Shown here: positions 37,634 to 51,200 of the stretch, one piece after another
Position numbering within the stretch: the first letter of the stretch is position 1
How the letters are laid out: each line of letters opens with the position of its first letter
Source of the DNA: Pholis gunnellus
Taxonomy: Eukaryota > Chordata > Actinopteri > Perciformes > Pholidae
DNA: 64,000 nt
Assembly: GCA_910591455.2 (NCBI GenBank)
Contig: OU342811.1
Location: forward strand, 6,986,947-7,050,946
Direction: 5' to 3'
The notes under the pieces: model-generated
Database searches by the model: none
Told to the model about the DNA's origin: nothing
The model's input: only the letters and a program-made list of their open reading frames with translations
Program-made: the position numbers and the translations under genes

Positions 37634-40575
37634 GCTACACACTACTCCGTCTGGAACCCCCTCTCCACCCCTCTTCCCAAACATTACTGATTCACACCCT
37701 TGAGAGTTTCCTGTGTTGTGTTGTTTTCATCTCACAGTTAAAATAAGATCTGTGGCTCAACCCCAGATTATCCCTCCACCACCATCAATACACCCAATGC
37801 TTTACGTACACACACATACTGTACTTGGTCCGTCCTTTGGGAACCCAAAACCGATCACCTCAGACCGTGAGTTTAGTCATTCCAGACAGTGAATAAAAAG
37901 CATTTGATATCAAGCTCTTGCTTGATTTATAAGGCGTTCCCACATGAACGCTATCGAGTCACAGCGAGCATCTGGGCAGGTCATGGGAGACATTTTCTGG
38001 ATGGAGTGAATCCGCAGGGCTCCAGCCTCCCACACCCTGCTCTATAAACACAGCTGTCAGTCTCGTGTCTCCTGTCATTGCCAGCTCTTGTGTTTTATTC
38101 TCTCCTCTTTGACATCATTTGAGCTTTAGGGCTGAGCAGGCAGAGCGTTCCCCGTCAGCATCCTCCTCTGTTGTTAGAGGAAATGGGAGACTTTTGCTTA
38201 CTTGCTGACTGAACTGATTACGTAGCAAAGAAATATATTTGCGATGCTCCCCCGTGTTTGCAAAAATATCTTCACCAGGAATATACACTGCTGTGAAGCA
38301 CTGGCCATCTCTAATGACTCACACCAAAATCCAGCGAAGCACATAGTGAGAGTTCAGCTAATTAAAGCCAGCGTCTGTGTTTTTTGATGAATTGTTGTCC
38401 TCTTTGTATCCCTCCCTAAGTCTCCTACCAAACTGTGCTTTTAACCTCCCACATAACACTGCAAACATATATTCCCATGCACTCATAGACACACACAGCG
38501 GGGCAGGTAGGGCTGTAGTCAGGGATATGGCGTTTCATCTTGACCCCAGGAAAGTAGAGGTACGAGTGCAGCTCATTGGTTTTCAAAGGGTGAATGAAAA
38601 AGGAAACACAAAAATTGAGAGTGATAGACAAAGAGTGTATTTGTGTGTGCGGTGAAGGAAGAGGGAGAACGAAAGAAACAGTGAGAGGAAGTAGGGAGCT
38701 TGCTAAAAACTCTATGCGGACTCCCCACTATATCCCTCTTCTGCAGCCCCAAGCGGGTCGGCGTCGCCCTCACTCTCCTTGTGTGGTCCAGAGCTCCAAG
38801 TCATTCCCAAACAATCGGCATTAATCCAGGGAGCGAGGGGCCTGGAGCACAGTGCTGCCAGAGCACCCTCAGCCTGGCCTGCACTGACGCACGCTACACT
38901 ACACCCACAGACACACTAATAGACTCGTGCAGCCTTTAATCAGGCTTGGTAGTGTGTTGTGTTGTACAGCATGACTTTGAGCAACATCACACATCACACA
39001 GCACACCATGACAAATCTTCATAAGCAAAGTGCAAGTTGGGAGGCAAGTGGCAGAAGTAAAAATGTAAATTACAAATCACTTTGCTGATTCAAATCCTTT
39101 CGTTCAGTTTAAAGATTGATCGACTACATAGTTTGCTCACTTCTTTTCTTAACTAAGTGGTGGCATTACTGCTCCAATGCTCTTCAGCACGTACAGCAAT
39201 GAGTGAACGCACTGCGGTCGGTCTGTTGCTAGTTCAAGTTACGTTCAGTTCAGTACAAAACTAGGCCTATTTAAGCAGTGTGTATGCTTAATAGCTCAAA
39301 TAGCCACTTATTTGTGACAGTAATCTTGTTTTGCTTGTTTCAGTGGTTTTTTCCCATTCTTTTAATGAGCTTGAGGTATAAACATACAGTGTTTCACGGT
39401 TGAGCTGACAACAGTGTTCTCAGTTATCAGTGAGGGGAGATCCACTGCCAAAAGCTACTGATTCGGTCAGTGACAATGAGGATTCAAATTCGTCAATTTG
39501 GTTTGAATATTGAGTGTTAAAGATTGGAGACCGCTACTTTGACGTCTAATATTCCTGGTTCACCCTACTTATATATAGATAGATCACAGTTATCCTGTGC
39601 AATGAGAGAGTATCTCCACATAAAGTGGTTTAAATAATCTGGTTTGACTGTTTCGTTCAACAAGTCCGATCGTCTAACTGCTCACGTTTCTTACGCTGTC
39701 TGACTTTGCTGTAGAAATGTCACTGTGTACCAAGATCTCAAGCGTCACATGGTGCATGCAAAGTTGTACTGATACAAATGATGGCCCAAAATAGGAAAAA
39801 CTAGACCCATCTTGTAATAAACCGCAACTGGAGACCATCTTACAATAGGATCACACAAGCCGCAACACCACGGGCCAGGGATGTGAAGTGAGGGCCTTAT
39901 GGCCCCTTCCCCACTTCTACCGCCCTTGCTAAGACCACACCACCCATCTTCTAACTCAATCTTTATTTTGATCTCAACTACATACCTGTTACGTTTTTTG
40001 ATAGCATCTTCCAATGTTGAGATGCTATGGCAGTGACAAAATCTGTCCACAATCTGTTCACAGGCCCAGGCATCTGGGATTTGCCAGCATCGTGTGCTGC
40101 GTCCTGTAATGTGTATTTCTGGCAGTGCTCAGGGTAAATTGCTGTAATCAGCCATCAGCCATTACTCTAATTCAGTCATTTACCTGACTTTACACATTCA
40201 TCACTTTTAAATAATTCTAGGCACACAGATGATGAATTGGAGTGTGTGTGTGTCCCTCCCTCGACCACCTCGCTGTAACAGCCTCGAAAACACATTTTTC
40301 TTGGGGGACCAACTAGACTCCCCCTCCAGCCTCTTACAGACTAATCACCAGCTCTGACCAGCCATTAGTCAGTCAGTTCAGACACCCTGAAGCTACCTCC
40401 GGTACCCCAGTCTCACCACTCCATGCTCCCCAGCACACTGGCCCGAAGGTGGGTGTGCTGCTGGGAGGTTGGCTAGTTGGAGTTGTTGCAAGGAACCAGG
40501 TCACTAGCTACCTTATGGCTATTACTGTAATTACAGTTGGCGTTGTTAATTGTTTTTTTTTTGTTGCCTAATGAG
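37633..40575. other. gene-free stretch
   Basis: Unique sequence without supportable exons. The part from about 37.9 to 38.9 kb is GC-richer and contains AATTAAAG-type and other AT-core motifs typical of regulatory DNA, but this is only an impression. Nothing else is recognisable. Confidence 0.5.
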
Positions 40576-40612
40576 GTGTGTGTGTGTGTGTGTGTGTGTG
40601 TGGGGGGGGGGG
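40576..40612. repeat. (GT)n followed by poly-G
   Basis: A perfect GT run merging into a G10 tract, followed by G/A-rich sequence to about 40730. Confidence 0.95.
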
Positions 40613-42590
40613 CTGGAGCAATACAATTAGGAAGGCCGGAGGAGGCAGTGGGAGGTGAGGGAGTTTTGGGTAAGACAGAGGGGGTGGGTGAGTAGGGAAG
40701 CCGGAATGGGAGGAGGGAGCAGGCGATGGAGTGCTGGATTGAATTGTCAGTCCAGGTTATGATTAGGAGGCCCAGATGCGGCCATGTGAGAAATGAATTT
40801 CATGCCTGTTGATTCTGCGATTTCTTCTGGAATGTATGGGTTTCGCTGCAGAGAGAAAAGGAAAGAGAGAGCTCCTCAGACGGAGGACTACCTCTTTGTG
40901 CTCTGATGCAGATAGATAAAGGGGATGAGAGGCTGAGCTTCTTCATGGGGAAGAAGTTCTGCTTTAATATCTTCCTCAAATGTATTCTTTCGGATAGAAG
41001 TGAAAAAATACATTATACGGTGGTTATAAAGTGTGCACAAAAAATGTAATACATACAATTAAGTTTTTTTAAAATGCTTTGAATGTATTTTATAGATTTT
41101 AATATCAGTTTAATGTATCTTATATCAGTATTTATTTGTGTTATTTCAGATATTTATTAGCTGTTATTGTAAAGCCCTTTAAATGTGCATTATTATTATC
41201 ATTATTATGAATGTAATCATTATTTCAAAATGTGATCAATTGTATGCATCAACAGAGTACATTACTTTAACTTTGCAGTCAAAGATGTAGCGCTGTGATA
41301 TCCTCAAGAAGTTGACCGAATGTGACCCCTCAGACAAAGCCGTTTTGTATTCTTAGACGCACATGAGAGGTTACACAACGAGCTCGACAAGTTATGTGAC
41401 AACTAATCAGGAACTTCAGACAAATATTCCCTGGTGTTTTTGCAGGGATGCGTCAGCTTGGATTTAAGGGCTGAGTCTGAAGAAAAGGCGGGAAGCATTA
41501 TGCATCCCTCACTGTGGGAACAATAAAGCCCTGTGTACACTTCTCTCCCCTTTGACTCCTCATGTGAGCACATGTTTTCCATTAATGTTTGGAGTGTCAG
41601 CAAAATGTGACACAAGGAGAAAGCAGGGTGTCTGGGGAGGGTGTGGAGATGGGCTGCCAGGCACTGTTTACTCTGGCCAGCTGCAGTCGTGGATACCAGC
41701 CTGAAGCCAACTGCCAACCTGCCATCTCACCAGCAGCTTCCCGCCCCGCCTTCCTCCCCACCCTGCTCACTCTCCTGAGCCAAAGTTGGTCGTAGAATGC
41801 AGGAGTACTTGGACCAGACAAGAAGTGGAGATGCTGCCCATGTGAACTCATTGTACTGAGAATGTAAGCCCAAGGTTTGGGTTTATTTGCAGTTATCATT
41901 TTTCGACATAAAAAGAAAAGAAAACATCAAAAACTATACAAATGAGAGATACAGTTCATGGTTCAGTGAAAGTGATTAAGACAGTTACAGTTATTCCAAA
42001 TTACACTGGATTTCCCGTTATTTCACAGTGGTGTTGGAATAAATGATGCTTGTAATTATTTGTCCTGACCAGAGGAACCAGAGCGTAGAGACTGGAATTA
42101 AGAGTGAAGGGTGAGAGCGCTTTGGTTGAACATACTGCCTCAGCCTTTTTTTTCCTGCAGCTCCAGTCCAGTGCACAAAAAAAAATCCAAGATAAACAGC
42201 TGAGCCAGCAATGTATTCTCTAAAACTGTCAAGGTTTTAAAGCCTTGATAGTTATGAGGTATCATTGAATATAATAAAACAACAGTATGGAAATATAAAA
42301 TATCTAGCAGTATTGTTTGTCAGAGCAGCACTTTTACAAAACGTAGGTGATATAACTGTCCACTGGAGATATCGTAGCAATGAATTAAAATGCTAACAAG
42401 CTAACAAGTTATGCTGGAGGATTCTCACTAGATAAATTGATTTTTCACGAGCTTGTAACCCGAAATCTGATATTGTCTAGATACACACGTTTTTCAATTA
42501 GATAATGCATTTTTTTGTGGAAATTTTCTCCAGTCACTGTTACTCTAACCAACCTTCTGCTGGTTACTCCATTTGAAAACTCATATCTTT
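40613..42590. other. gene-free stretch
   Basis: G/A-rich sequence on the left (40613-40740), then AT-rich unique DNA. No exon, RNA gene or element is recognised. Confidence 0.5.
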
Positions 42591-43668
42591 TGCTACGTTT
42601 ACACTCAGCGTCCACACTTGGCCAGAGTTTTAGAGCACCGTAAACGGATTAGATTGAAAAAGTTCCCAAGGACGGGATAAATTTGAAAACTCCGGGGTTA
42701 CCTCCTAGTGTGGACGGTGTAAACGCATACGCTTGGAAACAATGACGTAGACACACGCATTCGCTTCCTGAAAGGGTTTTAGCAGTCGTGCCCTTCCCTA
42801 ATTCGTCACGCCCCCATCACGTGACCCTTTCCGGAAAGATCACAAACAGCAACAGCACTGATTATCGATCGACTACCAGTGGTTATTTTAACATGGACAA
42901 CTGATTACAAGCATTGCTGATCTTGTTGTCTTTTCTAGCAGCTGTTGTGCAGTTGAAGTCTGCATTTTTGTGTAGGAAGCAGCTGTTTTTGAAGCGATTA
43001 GCCAGTGGCGTGTCCAGCGACGTTATCAGCCCTACGCAATGGATGTCTGAAGTCACGGACGACGGACACAAAACGAAGGGACTTTCCTATTCTTATTAAT
43101 GCTTATCTTTTTCTGCACAACTGTTGTGAAGTCCACACAGAAACTGTAAAGGAACAAAAGCAGTAAGTGCTCTCCAGTATAACAGAGACTTCAGCCACCA
43201 GCAGAGCTATGAGTAAGAGGACAACATTGAAACCGAGAGGAAACAATTGAGAGACGTGTGTTGACCACATTTATTGACCCATAAACATAAACTTTGATTT
43301 GTGTGTTCATTTTAAAGTAAATTTGATGGGTGTGTGAGAGAGAGAGATAGAGCAAGACCCGCAGCATTGTAACTAACTTCTAAAACTTTCCACGAAATTT
43401 GTCTTAAGTATCAAGCACGGCCTTTCATTATTAAAGACTACTGTATTACTCGTATTTTCTTTTTAAGTAAGCAACCAATCTACTTCCTGTTTACACTGGC
43501 ACCCAAATGCCCGGTGTACGTGAATAGTCATGTGTTATTCGTTTTCAGGCTTGTTAGTCTGGACGGAAATCATTTGCTGAAACAATGCTGAAACGCCCGT
43601 GTGGATGGAGATCGTTTTTGTTTTAAAACTCCGGTTTTAAACGAAAAGGTATTAGTGTGGATGTAGCC
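42591..43668. mobile_element. decayed Harbinger-like DNA transposon
   Basis: The ends are imperfect inverted repeats: TGCTACGTTTACACT at the left, and GGCTACATCCACACT as the complement of the right end. Similar internal phrases (GTGTGGACG, AAACTCCGG, TTTACACT) recur near both ends. The flanks TTT (42588-42590) and TTA (43669-43671) would fit a decayed 3-bp TWA-type duplication. An interior open frame (42914-43099) starts with a hydrophobic, then basic, helix-like stretch (LLSFLAAVVQLKSAF), which resembles the N-terminal part of some fish Harbinger-type transposases. That part is tentative; no catalytic domain remains. Confidence 0.6.
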
Positions 43669-46600
43669 TTAGTCCAGTCAGTCCGAGGGTGGTGAGAGTC
43701 TGAGCAGTGGCTTCCTTAGCAGTGAGGTAGTGCACATGCTGTAATAGGGTGTCGCAGTGAGACATAGTGTTGTGTCTGTCCATTGGGGACATCGCATCAT
43801 GGAAAACCGAGCACAGAACTCATGCCTGTGCGGAGCTGGACATTTCGTTACGTTTTCGGAAATGAGTCAACACACTCCCAAAAGCGTTTGTCACGCCCTC
43901 GAGCCCTGTCTGCACCTCACAGTGTGGGTGAACACACAGGTGCAGATCACAGTTTGTGTGTGTAAATGTGTTCGTTTGAGCATGTTGTTGTGCAGGGTTC
44001 TGTTTGTAACTCTCCTGCTGGGTTTGTTAACGAAGGAGTCTAATTGGATTTTTTGGGTTGGTGCTGGGGCGTTCAGGAAAAGGGCGGGGTCTGTTCAAAC
44101 CCCCTGAAGAGAGGAGATGTGAGAGGGACAACCTGGATTACCACTGTGCCCTTTTCTCTCTATTTCTCTGTCTTCTCAAGGCAGGGGATTATTGTCCGTA
44201 TGAGCAAGGAGGCTGGTGAGAGAGCATTTCACGAGTTCAGCTTAAAGGGCAGGTCATGCAAGGCTACACAAATTGTGCTTTGAAAGCCAATGGAAAGGGG
44301 ATAATCTAGTGTAGGTCAGCTGCTATTATTCAATCCACAATCTCCATTACGTCCTTAGGTGAATCACTGCTTGCTGAAAGAGTGCTAATACATTTTACAA
44401 ATTAGATTTTTATGACATGAAACTTATGAAACACTTGCGGGACTAAAGTCCACTGCGGATGAAAATGAACCTTACTTGGCTAGTTCATTTGCTGAGCTGT
44501 TTACTGCCATGCTCTCTTCCTGTTCAATTAACCGACTGAATACAAAAAAGGATGTTGAGCCTCTCTGATATGCAACAACAATAGGAAAGAGGGAGGTTCT
44601 GCAGATTTTTTTTCACCAACAAAAGCAGAGAAACAGAGGGAGACGTGGAGTGAGGGTGAATACAGGTTCGCTGTCCCTCACACTACTTCTCACCCTCTCT
44701 CAATCCCTCTCCCTCCGCTGGGCTATTGTCCGCTGTCCTCGACCTCCCCGTCTTCCGGCTGGGAGTTGTTCCCGATGGCCGCAAACAGGATTAGGAGCAC
44801 CCACGGCTCCGGTCATTCTCTATGGATTTGGGAGTGTTACTGCAGCTTGGCTGGGCTATGGTACTTTAATTACCCCACCACCAGGGGGCCTCAGAGCGGC
44901 CCGGCGGGTAACAAATGGGGAGCGGGGGAAAAGCTTCTGTCTTTACATGGGAATAATCCCTGAGCCCCTCTCATCAGGTCAAGTTGTACTAAGCACTGAC
45001 AACCAATTTTAACCCTGACTGCTAGGCTATAGTGCACACTGCACGTTAGTTTTATAACATTTAAAAAGATTTAGAACTTTACTTTGGTACCTGCTTTAAA
45101 AAGAAACAAATGATTTAACTCTTTTTGTCAGTAAAGTAAATTTGTTACACAACTTTGCATTACGCACTCCATAAACACATTGCAACATAGTTTTGCTACA
45201 GGGTGTGCAGGTCATCAATATTTTTGCAAGGGCTGCTTACATTTATTGTCATTTATAAGATGTTCAAATACACCATAATGGATTATTTTTCCGTCAGCAT
45301 TATGTTTTCTGCACAATAGAAACTGCAGGTGTGTCTGTGGCCACAGGAGGGCAGAGCTCCAGAGAGGAGAATCTTGTTGGCACTCTGGAAATGGTTTTCG
45401 TTATAAATGTTTGCGTGTATGAGCCGGGCCGGCTCGGGCTAGCATTTGAGCACAATCAAATGAAGGATCACTTATGGGATGTGCTTGTAAATAGCATTAT
45501 TGTAACTCAGCATAGTTTTAAAAAGTGTTGCATCATGAGCTGTACAGTCGAAGCACGCTAACTAAAATGCAAAATGCTAACATGCTTGTGGTGGAATATT
45601 GTTCACTGAGGAATGTGAGGACAACAATTTGTAAATAGAATATTTGATAATTACATCTCATCATCTAAAACAAGAGCCTCGAATACATTCAAATCAAGGA
45701 GTACAACATAATTACCCTCAATTGTACATAATAACATGTTATGAGAGTACGTCATATGTCGCAGCAAAGGGCTGTCCCATTTGTATGAACACCATTTCAT
45801 GCCCTTACAGCCTCTCACATTCAACCATTTACCAGGTCACGTCAGTGAAGTCCCTGAGGGTTCAGGGTCTAAGGCCGAGGAGGGATATAGGGATTTGACC
45901 TATGCAGTCTCTCCATTGCTGTCACATGTGTTTTTGTGGCTGCAGCCTTGGTGGAGTTTATATTCTTTACATGTCCAAGTTGGCTCCTTTGGAGTTGTAT
46001 TATTTTAATGTTGATTCTAGAAGTTTTGGGCAATGGTGTCCACATCCCGTTTTATTCATTGTCATCCTTTTTTCTAATTGTCTGAGTTTTGTCTCTTTTC
46101 TGTTTAATTTGTGTGATGCTACACTGAGTAAGGCAGTTGTATATTTATTGAGAATCAATCGTTGTGCCGGTCTGTTGATTTGGACATAAGGGGTCCTGTT
46201 GCTGATTTTGTTGTGCATAAACTGACATATAAAGTATTTATTCTGTAGCCTAAAGATGTTCTTTAATTCAACCGTTTTACTTAATTATTTTTTTTACACA
46301 ACTGCTTTTGCTTGAGTAAATTGTAGTCAAGGTAGCAGTATTTTCAGTCTGTGTATGTGTGTGTGTGTGTAACATGGCAACTGTATCATGGTTTGTTTGT
46401 TTGTTTGTCTGTTTGTCTGTTGTCTAAGTGACAAGATCCTTGCTAAAAGCAGAGCTTAGTGCTAGAGAGAGGAACATTTCTTTGTTTGCTTACTACTACA
46501 TTAGGTTTATCTTCTTGTGCTGTATGTCCACACCAGACCTGCTGCACATGCTAATGATTGACAGACTTCATATGAACAGAAAGAAGATTATTGTCTGTAC

Positions 46601-48138
46601 TGCCAACTATGATGTCACAATAAGAGCGCAGCTGTAACAATAATTGATTTTATGCGTTTCACGTCGTGCATTGTCTTTTGTGATTACAAAGAGATTCTAG
46701 CTTTTTTACTATTTAGAAGATGCCAAAGTGCAGTGTAATGAAAGCGCAATTATGACCACGCTTTGTGTTTCATGGATACAATATACAGCTTGAGGCCAAG
46801 CTACAGTAGACTTAGAATGCCAACATCTGGACCTGACTTAATTTCACTGTTTGCTATGTGTGCAAGTGTATTTGTGAGTCTTTGTGATGGCATATGCAGT
46901 GTGTGTGTTTGTGTGCTTGTGAGAGAGCTGGGTCTGCAGAGAAGGAGGCAGAGTGCGGGCACAGACAAAGGTAGGCCTGTGTGCCCCTTCCACTGTCGAC
47001 CTGTGGAAAATTCCCCGTCAGTGCTGTGCCAAGAGGCCTGGCCCTACGAGGCGGGACTCAGGAGGAATGTGAGAGGCAGACGTGACCAAGAGTGCCAGCG
47101 TTTAACCACAGCCAGAAAGGGTAGAGGGGGCACGTCCCAAAGGGGTGGTCAATTTCAATTCACAGATTTCTCTTTGTGATGAAAAAAGGTGTGATGTTTC
47201 CATCCAAATCAATAAAACCCATGTAAAATCCAAGATATTACATTATTTTTACTGACTCACCAACTGTAGTGCTGCTCAGCAGCATCACAAACATGTTGCA
47301 ACAGTACGTCTTTTAAATTGAGTATAGGAACCTTTCATGCTGGATCATAGTTCAATGCATCCAGGTGTGTTTCTGTTAGCTGTCAGTGGTCACACAGGTC
47401 AAATCTCACCAAAATAGATTCTGTCAAATGAAAAAGTGTCAAATCAATCCACTACCAAAAACACATTTTTATAATAATCCTCCAATGGATTTTTAGCTGG
47501 AAGCAATAGTCAATGTAAACGTATGCATGTAGGCTATGCATGTATGCATGCATTTATACATTTATGTAAATCTGTGTGTTTGTCTTGTAGTAGAGTATGC
47601 ATGTCAGGAAGAGGCCAATGTACATTTTTTATCAGGAGTGGAAGATGGCCTGAGTTTTGTCTTCAGTGGCAGATAGAAATACCGTGTTGTCCCTTGTCCG
47701 CTGTGGTACTTGTCTGGCAAACGCTTCTTCAAAAATCCATCTTTGTCCGCTCAATCAAACAGCTCAAAATCTCCAATCACGTCTCTTTCTCTTGCACCAA
47801 AGCCTCATTTTAGGCAGCTGTCCTCAGGCTGCTCACCTGGTTGCCTGGCCCCAAGGTGTCAATCTGGACCAGGTGTCCCTTTCTACCCATCACCCCTTTA
47901 GTGAGGCATGTCTGACCTACAGGAAGCGGACAAAATATCAAACTCCACCTGCACTGGAGGCCTGTATTTCCTCTAACCTCCACCCCCTCCACCCCTGACG
48001 GCTGGAAGATATGCTACAGTGACTGCAAACTTCCAGGAACGGAACTGTTTAAATGTGTTTGAATGTGCAACTCCGCTAATGAGCATGAGTTATCGCCTTG
48101 AACGGATATTAATAATGAATTATAAAGCATCATTAGGC
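43669..48138. other. gene-free stretch with a GC-rich block near 44.7-44.95 kb
   Basis: No exon is supported. A compact GC-richer block at about 44690-44970 carries a CTCF-like motif. A GTTT-type microsatellite lies at 46388-46421. The rest is unique, mostly AT-rich DNA. Frames at 43757-44107, 46763-47179 and 47523-47998 lack splice borders and family motifs. Confidence 0.5.
44878..44891 (+). promoter_or_regulatory. CTCF-like motif
   Basis: CCACCAGGGGGCCT matches 12 of 14 positions of the CTCF core, in a GC-rich block far from any gene recognised in the window. A second, weaker one (CCACAGGAGGGCAG) lies at 45341-45354 in the same orientation. Confidence 0.4.
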
Positions 48139-48202
48139 AGTGGGGTGGCATAGTGATTAGAGAGAGTGTCTCTCAAGCAGAAAGCCCTGAATCCAATCAT
48201 GT
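48139..48202 (+). repeat. tRNA-derived SINE-like fragment
   Basis: 'GGGGTGGCATAGTGATTAGA' (A-box-like) is followed 20-30 bp later by 'AGAAAGCCCTGAATCCAATC' (B-box-like, decayed from the GGTTCGAATCC type). This is the layout of the tRNA-related head of common fish SINE repeats. It is too decayed to be a functional tRNA gene. The 3' body is not recognisable. Confidence 0.6.
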
Positions 48203-51200
48203 TCGACAGTAAGATGCTTTGGGGTGCCATTCTGTGGCTGATTTGGCACTTTAATGGCCTCGTAGTGGTGAGGTAAGTAAAATGACGAGATTCTTCCTCT
48301 CCTAGAATATCACAAAAAATGTGTAGGTGTTACTCATATGTCCCTTTATGGTCTTTTCAGATGTATATCTTTTCCAGATAATAATTTTATAGGACAGTGA
48401 TCAGGTGCTGTTGTATTCATTGTGGTGTAAGGGGTGCAGAGAGGAAATTGTCCCGTCTGCCAAGCCTCTGTGAATCCTGTCAGAGGCTCCACTGGGGCTA
48501 CTGAGTCTCCCTAAATCAGGCCCAGGAGCCGCCAGGACCCTTGCATCTGGTCCTGCTTAGGGCAGCCCCCAGCCTCTCCCGAATAACAAAACAATCATTT
48601 GCTTTTGCTCCAGTTTTCTACCACAGCAAAGCTGCGGAGAGGCGCTAAGACAAACTGCTGGGTGTGCTCCTCTGCCGTGCAACCAAAGCATGCGTGAAAA
48701 CAGTCAGGGTTTGGAGAAAACACATGCGCAAATACATAAGTAAACACACATATGGAGACTCACATACACAATGGAGAGAGAGAGAAAAGGGTCAGCTTTG
48801 CCTTGCCCCCTCCCTTGTAGACATTCCTTGAGCACCTGCACTCACTTAATATTTTGGCAGGAGTGGAAAAAAAAGCTCCTCTGCTCAGCGCCTGTCATGT
48901 TTGTTCACTGAAGGAAACAAGCTTGGTTTTAATTAGAGCCCATGCCAAGAGTTGAGGTAATTGCCACTCTGTATGTCTTGCTTTCTTTTTAAAATGTATT
49001 TTCTGTTTTGTTGCCTCATATACTTTAAAACAGAGTTGCACGGTGCTCGAGCTTACAGAAAAAACAGCGTTTGTCTGAGCATGCGTTAATTCTGGGCAGT
49101 GGGTGCCTCTGAGTGTAGGCAGACCAGTATTGCCATTAGTAACACAGGACATACAGTATATGATGAGGAACATAATCATTCGGATAATTGCTGTGTTCAT
49201 CCAAAACTCACCTCCCTGTGTCTAACTCTTTGGCTGTTTTTGTCCCAGACCAAGGTTTTGTCCTCGAGGGGTCCAGGGGTTCCGCTCTCAGTTAACCCCC
49301 AATCCCCCCCTCCCCCCCTTCTCCCCACCTGTAACCCAGCTGTGGCCTTCTGCAGCTCATGAAAATTCCCACCAAATTAATTTGACAAAACACCAACATC
49401 TGCAGCTGGAAGACACCCCCTTCATTATACACACACACGCTCATTTACATATAGATGCTGTACTCTGTTTAGAGTTATCGGTGCAAACATGCTTACGTAT
49501 ACCTACGGTGGCCAAGAAAGCTCAATTCTTTGGTTTGTGATGTGTACAGTTTTCAGCCTTTCTCAATGTGCACTGTATTTTGGTACACTACATACAGTAT
49601 TCATTGTCTTGTGTTGTATCTATTTACTCTTTTAAGATGCGGAGTGTTACCCTCTCTCTGACATCTTATGTTTCCCATTCGTTAATGCAACAATAGATGA
49701 ATGTAAAACATACAAAAATTTGACAGGTTCATCCATCACTCTGCTGCTCGGCTGTGTTTCATCACACTTTGTGCAACCAGTGACAGTGCTGAGATTGAGA
49801 AGCTGTGTTTGAGACAGGAAGACACTTCTGATTTGTCTGTCTGTCAATACATGGATAGGAATCAGGGATGTATTTTCTCGACAGGGCCTCAAATGACTTG
49901 AGCACATGCTGAGCCTTTCGGAGGGGCTTTTATTTTTGATTTGCACCATCAGGGGATGGAATGGAGCCTGCTTGGTCTCTCTCCATCTGAGCCCCTGTGG
50001 ACCCATCATAGTCCAGCTTCTAGTCCAGAGATGAGACGCCACACCACTGATTTACTTTTCAGAGGTTATTCATCGCCTGTGGATAAAAAGACAATTGAAT
50101 TATGTTGTTGGAACAGCCATGGCAGGGCCAGAGCAGTTCAGGACGGACGATCTGTATGAACTGAGACAAGAGAGGAGGATAGATATAGAGACATGTCTGA
50201 TCCCTCTGATTGCTCCAGGCGACTTCCTGTTTCTCCGATCTGTTCTCTGTGCAGATGAAAAACAGAAATGGGAGTGCTGTTTGCAGTCAAGGCTGCTGAT
50301 ATTCTGAGATGTCAGGAAAGCTTCTTGGCAAAAGTGAGACCTGAGCTTTGAGAACACAATTGTACTCAGGTGTGTATTTCATCTCTAAAATTATATGCAA
50401 TGTTTGGAGAATGCAATGCAATACATTGTTTCCACAAATTGTTTCTTGGTTGTTCTACTTCCTTTTCCTCAATGACGTCATGCTGTCAGTGTTGACCTGC
50501 TATCAGTGCAGCAAAACGTAATAGCTGTGCAGAGAGTGGCCCACATTTTCTGCCATTTGTTGAAGATAAAACCCTCAGTCTTGTCTCAGGTGAAATAAAC
50601 CACAAGAGACGCTCAATATGAATCGCTCTCCTGGCTCTGTGGCCACATCCTCCATGCTTCTTATTAAATTACTTTTTAATCACTGCTGTAAAAATGTCTA
50701 TGCCAGATGCACTGAGGTGTTGGCAGGACATCCGTTGATTTTGAAGGACAGGGATGTTTTACCCATTTCCCATTACCCATGTGGACTCACTGATATTAAA
50801 TTGAAAATGCACATTGAAATCCCGGGACACACACAGATTGCAACAGTTTCAAAACATCAACAAATGGAAAAATCATTTAACAGCACGAATCTCTGTATCC
50901 AGAAGTCGGGTCCGTTGGGTGGCCTTTGCTCAGGGGGTGGCCCACCATGGCATGCTATGAGTGTTGATTTTATACAGTGTGAGTATCAATTGTAACACCC
51001 CCTCCTCTGTTCGCCAAGGGGAACACGGCTCCCTGTGCCCCTAACCTCCCAGGACACAGAAGGTGAGCTGGACACCGGCCCAGATAAATGTACCGTCTGC
51101 TCTAACTGGGGTTGTGTCAGGATCTCCCGGGCAGCGTGGACAGGTCCATCTTTGTCCAACAGGAGCTGCGTGTGGTTCAGTATCTTAAGAGAGTCATAAT

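Noticed and set aside
44705..44830. Minus-strand frame with signal-peptide-like core (WVLLILFAAIG) followed by an acidic stretch
   Set aside because: A stop codon lies directly upstream in frame, there is no in-frame ATG and no good acceptor or donor; the hydrophobic run is likely chance in a GC-rich block.
50095..50307. 70-codon plus-strand frame containing a charged ELRQERRIDIE segment
   Set aside because: There are no splice borders and no matching neighbouring exons; composition is not distinctive.
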